Of a stretch of DNA of 9,916 nucleotides, positions 1 through 7,982 are shown one piece after another; the stretch's first letter is position 1; every line of letters begins with the position of its first letter. The notes below the pieces were generated by a model that worked only from the letters and a program-made list of their open reading frames with translations, did not search any database and was not told the origin of the DNA. A program made the translations under genes and the position numbers. Source of the DNA: Betaproteobacteria bacterium (GTDB lineage: Bacteria; Pseudomonadota; Gammaproteobacteria; Burkholderiales; SG8-41); assembly GCA_028292065.1 (NCBI GenBank), contig JAQGNC010000244.1, positions 1-9,916 on the forward strand, given 5' to 3'.

Positions 1-591
1 CGCGACAGAGGAGTAGCGATAACCCACTGCCAGCGCAGGCCAGATGAGCTGCGACATGTTCTTCAACGGGTCTTCGAAGAACGGCGTGAACGTGAGCGGC
101 GGTATCCACGAGAAGTAGGTCAGCAGCAGCAGGATGATGATCATCCCGAGCCAGAACGACGGCACCGCGAGCCCGGCGATCGAGATGAGGCGCACCAGAT
201 GGTCGATCCACGAATCCTTGAAGATCGCCGACAGCGTGCCGAGCGGCACCGCGATCAGGACCGCGAGTATCGTCGCCATGATCGCGACCTGGAGCGAAAG
301 CTGAAGGCGGATGCCGATCTCGTACAGCACCGGACGCCCGGTCCAGATCGACACCCCGAAGTCGCCCTGGAGGATGCCGCCGAGCCACTTGCCGAACTGG
401 ACGATCATCGACTGGTCGAGGCCGAGGCGCGCGCGCTCGGCTTCGATGACTTCTTTCGAGACGTTCGCGCCTTCGAACATCATCGCGAGCGGATCGCCGG
501 GCGCGAGACGCAGCAGGAAAAATACCAGCACCGCGACGCCGAAGAGCGTCGGGAGCATCAGGAGCAGGCGGTTGACTATATATCGAAGCAT
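1..591 (-). CDS. ABC importer permease, DppB/OppB-like, 3' part outside the window
   Basis: The 197 visible codons run open to the window edge, so the C-terminal part is missing; family members are usually about 305-340 residues. The start MLRYIVNRLLLMLPTLFGVA followed by RLAPGDP is the typical N-terminus of DppB/OppB/GsiC inner-membrane permeases of the BPD_transp_1 family. Hydrophobic segments lie at about residues 8-28, 99-121 and 133-160, with a periplasmic loop (GDFGVSIWTGRPV) in between, and a fourth begins near 182. The cytoplasmic EAA loop that contacts the ATPase lies beyond the edge. I chose the ATG at 591 because it gives the family's standard N-terminus, although no Shine-Dalgarno is visible before it. 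It follows the binding-protein gene in the same direction after an unusually long 355-bp repeat-filled gap. It should form the membrane channel with a second permease outside the window. The substrate is unknown. Confidence 0.93.
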   Translation of the reverse strand, partial: MLRYIVNRLLLMLPTLFGVAVLVFFLLRLAPGDPLAMMFEGANVSKEVIEAERARLGLDQSMIVQFGKWLGGILQGDFGVSIWTGRPVLYEIGIRLQLSLQVAIMATILAVLIAVPLGTLSAIFKDSWIDHLVRLISIAGLAVPSFWLGMIIILLLLTYFSWIPPLTFTPFFEDPLKNMSQLIWPALAVGYRYSSVA

Positions 592-607
592 TTGTTCAGA
601 CTGTTTG

Positions 608-720
608 AAACCACCCCCACCCCAACCCACCCCCTGAAGGGTCCCTTCGGGACCCTGCGGGCGGTGAACGATGCGGAAGGAAACCAAGGTTTCCCTCCGC
701 GCCTCCTTTCCTTCAAAACC
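608..720. repeat. Diverged or partial copy of the palindromic element, with two hairpins
   Basis: This part of the 355-bp gene-free stretch at 592-946 opens with the same 12-mer (aaaccaccccca, 608-619) as the complete element at 721-824. Bases 611-641 match 724-754 at 29 of 31 positions. It holds a perfect 8-bp hairpin (638-645 with 649-656, loop TTC) and a 13-bp hairpin with one mismatch (673-685 with 688-700, loop AA). No right closing arm of its own is visible before the next copy begins. Four C-tracts at 614-634 put a G-quadruplex pattern on the minus strand. There is no T-run after the hairpins, so neither is a normal intrinsic terminator. Confidence 0.7.
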
Positions 721-824
721 AAACCACCCCCACCCTAACCCTCCCCCTGAAGGGGAGGGGACGTGATCCGCGCTGCGGATAACTCTCCTTCCCCTTCTAG
801 GGAAGGCCGGGATGGGGGTGGTTT
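721..824. repeat. Palindromic element, copy A: closing stem plus three hairpins
   Basis: The ends form a perfect 12-bp inverted repeat (721-732 with 813-824). Inside are three hairpins: 739-746 with 752-759; 766-771 with 775-780 (atccgc, loop GCT, gcggat); and 787-793 with 800-806. A four-way, cloverleaf-like fold is possible in either strand. The same order of parts occurs in the copy inside the dehydrogenase gene (5695-5800), including the shared GCT loop and the following taactctcc or its near match. The copy lies between the binding-protein and permease genes and is probably transcribed with them. It looks like a small dispersed non-coding repeat; no transposase is present. Confidence 0.8.
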
Positions 825-830
825 TTCTCC

Positions 831-940
831 GTTCACCCGTTCTCCCGTTCACCCGTTCACCCGTTCACCCCTTCACCCCTTCACCCGTTCACCCGTTCAC
901 CCGTTCACCCGTTCACCCGTTCACCCGTTCACCCGTTCAC
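831..940. repeat. 8-bp tandem repeat GTTCACCC, 13 full units plus a partial one
   Basis: Thirteen consecutive 8-bp units fill 831-934, and a partial unit gttcac follows at 935-940. The unit at 839 has TCTCCC, and units 871 and 879 begin with C instead of G; the rest are identical. The array ends 6 bp from the stop codon of the binding-protein gene (947-949). On the minus, message-sense strand the unit reads GGGTGAAC. This places TGA in all three frames every 24 bases and gives 13 G3 tracts with 5-base loops. There are no spacers, so this is not a CRISPR array. Confidence 0.95.
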
Positions 941-946
941 GCTTCT

Positions 947-2524
947 TCACTCAAGCCACACATCACTCAAATCCTGTCCCACATAATGGCTCGGCGTGAT
1001 GTGCCACCCCTTCAGCGCGCGGTTCAGGACGATGATCCGATGCCACCAGATCGTCGGGATGGTGTACGCCTGGTCGAGCGCGCGCTTTTCGAAGTCGCGC
1101 AGGATCGCGGTGCGCTTCTTCTTGTCGAGCTCCCCCGACTGCTTGTCGAAAAGATCGTCGAGAGTGCGGTCGGTCTGCTGCGCGTAGTTGATCGCCGAGC
1201 GGTCGTGCGACAGGTATTTCAGGAGCTGGAGGTTCGGCTCGTCCATGAAGTCGCAGTTGAAATCGAGCGCGGCGTCGAAAGTGGGGTTGTCGCGCTGCTG
1301 GGCGGCTAGGTAGAGCTTGGTCTCGAGCTGGTCGTGCTTCACGTTGACGCCGATCTGGCGCCACTGGTCGATCAGGAAAACCCCGACCGGCGTGTAAGGC
1401 ATCGCGACGTTGCGATTGGTCAGCGTGAACGTGAGGTTCGGCACGCCGGCTTCCTGCAGGAGCTTCTTCGCCTGCGCGCGCGAACCGGGCACGTCCTTCG
1501 AGAAGCCCGGATAGCTCATGAGCTCCTTCTCGGTGGCGGCGTATTCGTAGCCTGGCCGCAGCAGCCCGCCGACGTGGCGCACGAGCGCGACTTTGGACAA
1601 CGCCTGCGCGCCTCCCCAGCGGTCGATCGCGATCGACAGCGCACGGCGCACTCGCGCGTCGTCGAAAGGCTTTTTCTTGGTGTTGAACGTCACCACGAGC
1701 GAGCACACCCACGGCGACTCCTGCACCACCGCCTTGTCGCCGAGCGCCTTCACGATGCGGTCGCGGTCGGCGGGCGAATGCCCGCGGAATTCGCCGAGGA
1801 CTTCCCCGGCGGCGAGCGCGTTGACCATCGGCGCACCGGCGACGAAGATCGCGAGAAAGCCTTCGAGGTGCGGCTTGCCTTTCTCGAAGTAGTCCTTGAA
1901 CTTGCGCCCGCGCCAGTGCGAGCCGGCGACGTGCTCTTCGAACGTGAACGGGCCGGTTCCCATGATGTTGCGCTCGGGGAAGCGCTGGTCTTTCTTGAGG
2001 CGCGCCGCGCTGTAGACGCAGTCCCACGGGCTCGCGAAGTTCGACAGCATCGACGCGTTCGGCTTCGAGAGCTTGAACACCACGGTATTCGGATCGGGCG
2101 TCTCGATCGAAGCGATGTCGACATACGCCGCTTCGCGCAGCGACAGCACGCCTTGCGGCGGCTTGCGGATACGGTCGTAAGTCGCCTTGATGTCCTCGGA
2201 GGTGAAAGTCGTGCCGTCGTGGAACTTCACGCCCTTGTGCAGCTTGAAGGTATAGGTGAGGCCGTCCTTCGCCACCGTCCACGATTCGGCGAGATCGCCT
2301 TTGATCGCCGGATACCTGGTGGTGTCGAACTTGAGCAAGGTGTTGTAGTGCGGCCTCACCGGATGGATGAAGGCGAAGGACGAGTTCGCGTGGCAGTCGT
2401 AATTCGGCGGCTCGGCGCCGACCGCGAACTTGAGCAGCCCGCCGTTACGCGGCGTCTGCGCGCTTGCCGCACCTGCCGCGGTGAGCAACACCGCGGTCAA
2501 TACCAGTAATGCTTTGCGCATCAT
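947..2524 (-). CDS. ABC importer periplasmic substrate-binding protein, DppA/OppA family 5
   Basis: This 525-residue protein has a clear Sec signal peptide: positively charged MMRK, a hydrophobic core, and AASA before Q23, so cleavage is likely after residue 22. The stretch AESWTVAKDGLTYTFKLHKG followed by VKFHDGTTFTSEDIKATYDR (about 79-118) is the hallmark of SBP_bac_5 extracellular solute-binding proteins. GTGPFTFEEH (189-198) and the C-terminal lobe to residue 525 complete a normal family length. It should capture the ligand in the periplasm and deliver it to the permease encoded next. Family members bind peptides, glutathione, nickel or opines, so the ligand cannot be assigned. Two ATGs stand in tandem (2524 and 2521). 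GGAGG at 2529-2533 is 4 bases from the first and 7 from the second, which slightly favours 2521. The gene follows the ATPase gene after 93 bp, and its stop lies at the edge of the 8-bp repeat array. Confidence 0.94.
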   Translation of the reverse strand: MMRKALLVLTAVLLTAAGAASAQTPRNGGLLKFAVGAEPPNYDCHANSSFAFIHPVRPHYNTLLKFDTTRYPAIKGDLAESWTVAKDGLTYTFKLHKGVKFHDGTTFTSEDIKATYDRIRKPPQGVLSLREAAYVDIASIETPDPNTVVFKLSKPNASMLSNFASPWDCVYSAARLKKDQRFPERNIMGTGPFTFEEHVAGSHWRGRKFKDYFEKGKPHLEGFLAIFVAGAPMVNALAAGEVLGEFRGHSPADRDRIVKALGDKAVVQESPWVCSLVVTFNTKKKPFDDARVRRALSIAIDRWGGAQALSKVALVRHVGGLLRPGYEYAATEKELMSYPGFSKDVPGSRAQAKKLLQEAGVPNLTFTLTNRNVAMPYTPVGVFLIDQWRQIGVNVKHDQLETKLYLAAQQRDNPTFDAALDFNCDFMDEPNLQLLKYLSHDRSAINYAQQTDRTLDDLFDKQSGELDKKKRTAILRDFEKRALDQAYTIPTIWWHRIIVLNRALKGWHITPSHYVGQDLSDVWLE

Positions 2525-2526
2525 CT

Positions 2527-2533
2527 CTCCTCC
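2527..2533 (-). promoter_or_regulatory. Strong Shine-Dalgarno of the binding-protein gene
   Basis: GGAGGAG on the minus strand lies just before the tandem ATGATG. Its GGAGG core is 4 bases from the first ATG (2524) and a more usual 7 bases from the second (2521). This bears on the start choice and suggests strong translation, as expected for an abundant binding protein. Confidence 0.75.
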
Positions 2534-2550
2534 TACTTTTTTACTTCGCT

Positions 2551-2567
2551 GCAGGCGGGGCGCCTGC
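2551..2567. repeat. Perfect short hairpin GCAGGCG-GGG-CGCCTGC
   Basis: A perfect 7-bp inverted repeat (2551-2557 with 2561-2567) with a 3-base loop lies between the ATPase and binding-protein genes. On the minus strand it is not followed at once by a T-run, so it is a poor terminator candidate. It may be a REP-like unit or an mRNA-processing or stabilising hairpin upstream of the highly translated binding-protein gene. The role is inferred. Confidence 0.5.
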
Positions 2568-2574
2568 GCTACAC

Positions 2575-2617
2575 GTTCACTCGTTCACCCTACCCTTCAC
2601 CCTTCACCCTTCACCCT

Positions 2618-2620
<3 letters not shown>
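2575..2620. repeat. 7-bp tandem repeat CCCTTCA at the ATPase gene stop, with degenerate 8-bp units
   Basis: Four exact 7-bp units (cccttca) run from 2593 to 2620. They are preceded by two degenerate units related to the 8-bp array elsewhere (gttcactc at 2575, gttcaccc at 2583). The last unit contains the stop codon of the ATPase gene (2618-2620), so the array begins exactly where the coding sequence ends. On the message strand it reads TGAAGGG repeated, giving TGA in every frame and five G3 tracts (2588-2616) with loops of 2, 4, 4 and 4 bases. Confidence 0.9.
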
Positions 2621-4717
<2,097 letters not shown>

Positions 4718-4727
4718 CCTCCGGAGG
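4718..4727 (-). promoter_or_regulatory. Palindromic Shine-Dalgarno (CCTCCGGAGG) abutting the ATPase gene start
   Basis: The perfect 10-bp palindrome cctccggagg touches the ATG at 4717, so GGAGG has zero spacing to the start codon; 5-9 bases is usual. No other in-frame ATG or GTG lies close downstream. Either the start is poorly initiated or this palindrome modulates access to it. The observation is direct; the effect is inferred. Confidence 0.45.
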
Positions 4728-4755
4728 CGCTGCTTTATAGGTGTAGTCCGGCGAG

Positions 4756-4788
4756 GCTATGGACCGCGTGCGGGCTTGTCAAGCACGC
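4756..4788 (-). promoter_or_regulatory. Possible promoter or operator upstream of the ABC genes
   Basis: The minus strand has a perfect -35 hexamer TTGACA (4782-4777). It sits inside a small dyad (gcgtg 4766-4770 with cacgc 4784-4788; cttg 4775-4778 with caag 4780-4783). The best -10 at nearby spacing is weak (CATAGC, 4761-4756). TATAAA (4739-4734) is better but too far from this -35. A transporter promoter separate from the dehydrogenase genes is possible but weakly supported. Confidence 0.25.
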
Positions 4789-4803
4789 AGGTCAAGAAAC
4801 GCT

Positions 4804-4900
4804 CGTCGTCCTGGCGCAGGCCAGGACCCATGTTGACGTTACGCCCGTTTGAAAATGGATTCTGGATCACCTCGCGCTTTTTGCGCGGTCCAGAATGACG
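4804..4900. repeat. Palindromic dispersed repeat between the dehydrogenase and ATPase genes
   Basis: The ends are imperfect inverted repeats: cgtcgtcctgg (4804-4814) and ccagaatgacg (4890-4900) match at 9 of 11 positions. The left part holds a perfect 7-bp hairpin (4808-4814 with 4821-4827). The right part holds attctgga (4859-4866) pairing with tccagaat (4889-4896) around a gcgc-TTTTT-gcgc hairpin (4874-4886). Similar ~100-bp palindromic units ending in gtcattc/gaatgac are familiar from proteobacterial intergenic regions, recalled here without a search. It ends one base from the dehydrogenase stop codon (4902-4904) and has no coding capacity. Confidence 0.7.
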
Positions 4901-4901
4901 A

Positions 4902-7900
4902 TTACTTCATCGCTCGTTCGAGCACCCGCGCCACGTGCACCGCCTCTTTCGCGGCGCCGTCGTGGATCTGGTGGCGGCAGCTCGTGCCGTCGGCGACGAT
5001 GAGGGTGTCGGCGCTGCTCTCGCGTACTTTCGGCAGCAGCGAGAGCTCGCCCATTTTCATCGAGACCTCGAAGTGGGTCGCGTCATAGCCGAAGCTTCCG
5101 GCCATCCCGCAGCAGCTCGACTGGATCGTTTCGACTTCGAGCCCGGGGACGAGCTTCAGCACGCGCTCCACCGCTGGCATCGCGCCGAACGCTTTCTGGT
5201 GGCAGTGCCCGTGCAGCAGCGCTTTTTTCTGCGGCAGCGACGTGAGGTCGAGCGTGAAGCGCCCTGCGTCGATCTCGCGTGCGACGAACTCTTCGAACAG
5301 ATACGCGTTCAACGCGAGCTCCGCCATTTCGCCGTCGGGGTGCATATAGAGGAACTCGTCGCGCAAGCCGAGCAGGCACGAAGGCTCGAGACCGACGACC
5401 GCGATTCCGCGGTCGACGTAAGGCTTCAACACGTCGAGCATGCGCTTGGCCTCTCGCTTCGCTTCGTCGACGAGGCCTGACGCGAGAAAGGTGCGGCCGC
5501 AGCAGAGGGGTCGCGAGCTGTCGGCGGGCTGTGGGGTGTGGACGGTGTAGCCGGCGGCCTCGAGTACCGCGAGCGCTGCGCGCGCGTTCTCGGGCTCGAA
5601 GTAACGGTTGAAGGTGTCGATGAAAAGGACGACTTCTCGAACAGCTTCCCCCGTCTCCGCAACTGGGGAGAGGGTTTTATCGCGGGCCGCGCTTCCCCTC
5701 ACCCTAGCCCTCTCCCCAACAGGGGAGAGGGAACTGGACGCGGCGCTGCCGCGTAACTCTCCCTCGCCCCGCGCGGCGGGGCGAGGGTTGGGGTGAGGGG
5801 CAGCGCTTTTGAAGTAGTCACTCCGCCACTTCGGCAGCGCGCGCTGAGGCGCGAACCCGAGGAAGTTCTTCCCCAGCGCCGACAGCACGTTCGTCAGCGG
5901 CGCCAACCGCGCCGCCCACGGCGCATAGTGCGGCAGGTATGCGACCAGCCGGTCCTTCATCGTGAGCCCGTGGCGCTTCCGATAGTGATGCAGGAACTCC
6001 ACTTTCATCTTCGCCATGTCGACGCCCGTGGGGCATTCGCGCCTGCACCCTTTGCACGAGACGCACAGGTCGAGGGTGTCGCGAACCGCGTCGGACGTCA
6101 GTCCCTCCGCCCCGAGCTGGCCCGACATCGCGAGCCGCAGGGTGTTCGCGCGGCCGCGGGTGAGATGCTGCTCGTCGAGCGTCGCGCGATACGACGGGCA
6201 CATCGTGCCGGCGTCGAACTTGCGGCAGTGGCCATTGTTGTTGCACATCTCGACCGCTTTATCGAAACCGCCCCAGTCCGACCAGTCGAGGACGGTGCGG
6301 ATCTTCTCGACCTTGTAACCGGGCTTGAAGCGGAAGAGGGTGCGGTCGTCCTGTTTCGAAGGACGCACGATCTTGCCCGGGTTGAGCAGTCCTTTCGGGT
6401 CGAACAGGTCCTTGATCTCTTCGAAAGCACGGGTGAGCTTCGGCCCGAAGAAAGGCTCGATCCACTCCGAGCGCACGAGGCCGTCGCCGTGCTCGCCGGA
6501 ATACGAGCCTTTGTATTCCTTCACCAGCGCCGCGGCTTCCTCCGCGATCGCGCGCATCTTGTGCGCGCCGTCGCGGCGCATGTCGAGGATAGGGCGCACG
6601 TGCAGGGTGCCGACCGACGCGTGCGCGTACCACGTGCCGCGGGTGCCGTGCTTGTGGAAGACCTGGGTGAGGCGGTCGGTGTATTCGGCGAGGTGCTCGA
6701 GCGGCACCGCGCAGTCTTCGATGAAAGAGACCGGTTTCCCGTCGCCTTTCATCGACATCATGATGTTGAGGCCGGCTTTGCGGACTTCCCACACGTCGCG
6801 CTGGAGCGCCGGATCGACGATCTCGACCACGCCGCCGGGGAAGCCGAGATCGCCCATCAGCTCGACGAGCTGCCTCAGCTTCGCGAGCTGCTCGTCGCGG
6901 CCGTCGCCCGCGAATTCCACGAGCAGGATCGCTTCAGGGGTCCCGCGGATGAACTGCTCGACCACCGGACGGAACTCGGGATTGTCGCGAGCGAGCGCGA
7001 TCATCGTGCTGTCGACGAGCTCGACCGCCGCGGGTCCGAGCTTGACGATGTGCTGAGGCGCTTCCATCGACGCGTAGAACGTCGGGAAGTGGCACACGCC
7101 GAGGGTCTTGTGCTTCGGCAGCGGTGACAGATCGAGCTCGATCGCGCGCGAATACGCGAGGGTGCCTTCGGAACCGACGAGGAGATGCGCCATATTCAGA
7201 GTCATCGGCCCCGGCAGCGGACCCGGATGTATCCCGTTGAACGGCGCCCGCAGCATCATGTCGAGGTTGTAGCCGCCGACGCGCCTCAGCAGCTTCGGGT
7301 AGCGATGCTCGATCTCTTCGGCTTCGCGCACCGCAATCTCGCGGATTTTGCGCACGAGCTGCTGGTAACCCGCCGGGCCTTCGAGCTGGCCGAGGTCTTC
7401 AGGCACTGCGCCGAAGCGGTAAGACGACCCGTCCGCGAGCACCGCGTCGACCCCGCGCACGTTGTGCACCATGTTGCCGTAGCGGATCGAGCGCGAGCCG
7501 CACGAGTTGTTGCCGGTCATCCCGCCGATCGTCGCCTGCGCGCTGGTCGACACGTCGACCGGGTACCACAGGCCGTGCGGCTTGAGATACGCGTTGAGGT
7601 GGTCGAGAACGATTCCCGGCTGGACCGTGACGGTGCGCGCGGCCTTGTCGAAAGCGACCACTTTGTTCAGGTGCTTGGAGACATCGATCACCAGCGCCGC
7701 GCCGACGGTCTGGCCGCACTGCGAGGTGCCGCCGCCGCGAGGCAGCACCGGCACGCCGGCGTCGATCGCGATGCGGAAAGCGGTGAGCGCGTCGTCTTCG
7801 GTCTGCGGGACGACGACGCCGACCGGCTCGATCTGGTAGATCGATGCGTCGGTCGAATAGCGCCCTCGCGATCCGGCGTCGAACAGGACTTCGCCCTGGA

Positions 7901-7982
7901 TCTCGCGCTTCAGCCTCGCGGCGAGCGCGCTGGTGTCCGGCGCGGCTTTAGCGGGACGCGCCGGCGTTGCGATGTCGTTCAT
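4902..7982 (-). CDS. FAD-linked 2-hydroxyacid dehydrogenase with Fe-S and CCG domains (GlcD/YdiJ-like)
   Basis: The 1026-residue protein likely oxidises a 2-hydroxyacid to a 2-oxoacid and passes electrons from FAD through Fe-S centres to the respiratory chain. Order of parts: FAD_binding_4 at about 50-190 (PRGGGTSQCGQTVG, then GGMTGNNSCGSRSIRYGN); FAD-oxidase C-terminal domain at about 290-540, with putative metal-site motifs HASVGTLHVRP (454-464) and SGEHGDG (495-501); an Fe-S region with C580, C586, C595 and CVSCKGCRRECP (640-651); then two CCG units (CCG 827-829, CCG 957-959) with PSC (867-869) and HGHCHQK (924-930). This is the D-2-hydroxyglutarate dehydrogenase (YdiJ) and D-lactate dehydrogenase architecture. 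About 55 residues (727-781) between the Fe-S and CCG regions come from an in-frame palindromic repeat and are low-complexity. The start at 7982 has AAGGAG 7 bases upstream and overlaps the regulator's stop (ATGA), so the two are probably translationally coupled. Confidence 0.92.
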   Translation of the reverse strand: MNDIATPARPAKAAPDTSALAARLKREIQGEVLFDAGSRGRYSTDASIYQIEPVGVVVPQTEDDALTAFRIAIDAGVPVLPRGGGTSQCGQTVGAALVIDVSKHLNKVVAFDKAARTVTVQPGIVLDHLNAYLKPHGLWYPVDVSTSAQATIGGMTGNNSCGSRSIRYGNMVHNVRGVDAVLADGSSYRFGAVPEDLGQLEGPAGYQQLVRKIREIAVREAEEIEHRYPKLLRRVGGYNLDMMLRAPFNGIHPGPLPGPMTLNMAHLLVGSEGTLAYSRAIELDLSPLPKHKTLGVCHFPTFYASMEAPQHIVKLGPAAVELVDSTMIALARDNPEFRPVVEQFIRGTPEAILLVEFAGDGRDEQLAKLRQLVELMGDLGFPGGVVEIVDPALQRDVWEVRKAGLNIMMSMKGDGKPVSFIEDCAVPLEHLAEYTDRLTQVFHKHGTRGTWYAHASVGTLHVRPILDMRRDGAHKMRAIAEEAAALVKEYKGSYSGEHGDGLVRSEWIEPFFGPKLTRAFEEIKDLFDPKGLLNPGKIVRPSKQDDRTLFRFKPGYKVEKIRTVLDWSDWGGFDKAVEMCNNNGHCRKFDAGTMCPSYRATLDEQHLTRGRANTLRLAMSGQLGAEGLTSDAVRDTLDLCVSCKGCRRECPTGVDMAKMKVEFLHHYRKRHGLTMKDRLVAYLPHYAPWAARLAPLTNVLSALGKNFLGFAPQRALPKWRSDYFKSAAPHPNPRPAARGEGELRGSAASSSLSPVGERARVRGSAARDKTLSPVAETGEAVREVVLFIDTFNRYFEPENARAALAVLEAAGYTVHTPQPADSSRPLCCGRTFLASGLVDEAKREAKRMLDVLKPYVDRGIAVVGLEPSCLLGLRDEFLYMHPDGEMAELALNAYLFEEFVAREIDAGRFTLDLTSLPQKKALLHGHCHQKAFGAMPAVERVLKLVPGLEVETIQSSCCGMAGSFGYDATHFEVSMKMGELSLLPKVRESSADTLIVADGTSCRHQIHDGAAKEAVHVARVLERAMK
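5641..5694. repeat. Degenerate half copy of the palindromic element, within the dehydrogenase gene
   Basis: On the minus strand, ccctctcccc followed by AGTTGCGGAGACGGGG resembles the intact hairpin of the neighbouring copy (ccctctcccc, TGTT, ggggagaggg). At the protein level LSPVAETGEA (771-780) parallels LSPVGERARV (752-761). It looks like a decayed hairpin arm left by a second or tandem insertion. It keeps the reading frame. Confidence 0.5.
5695..5800. repeat. Palindromic element, copy B, inserted in frame in the dehydrogenase gene
   Basis: The ends cccctcaccctagccctc (5695-5712) and gagggttggggtgagggg (5783-5800) are inverted repeats matching at 16 of 18 positions. Inside are three perfect hairpins: 5708-5717 with 5722-5731 (10 bp, loop AACA); 5738-5744 with 5748-5754 (7 bp, loop GCT); and 5761-5772 with 5776-5787 (12 bp, loop GCG). 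The layout matches copy A at 721-824. The reading frame of the host gene passes through without a stop and is translated as a Pro/Gly/Arg/Ser-rich stretch (PHPNPRPAARGEGE and on). The element carries no gene of its own. Confidence 0.85.

Noticed and set aside
638..656. Intrinsic terminator between the binding-protein and permease genes
   Set aside because: The hairpin is perfect, but no T-run follows on the minus strand.
831..940. CRISPR array
   Set aside because: The units are only 8 bp, directly adjacent, with no spacers, and no cas gene is in the window.
763..999. Plus-strand open frames encoding RSPVHPFT repeats
   Set aside because: The 8-bp array is open in all plus-strand frames simply because GTTCACCC contains no stop. 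The peptide is a by-product of the DNA repeat.
5695..5800. tRNA or structured RNA gene because of the cloverleaf-like fold
   Set aside because: Stem lengths, loop sequences and the end do not match a tRNA. The element is embedded in a coding frame and has a diverged copy elsewhere, which fits a dispersed repeat.
5641..5804. Dehydrogenase gene as two separate or frameshifted genes
   Set aside because: The frame is continuous through the repeat, and I see no internal stop or new ribosome site that would restart the CCG part.
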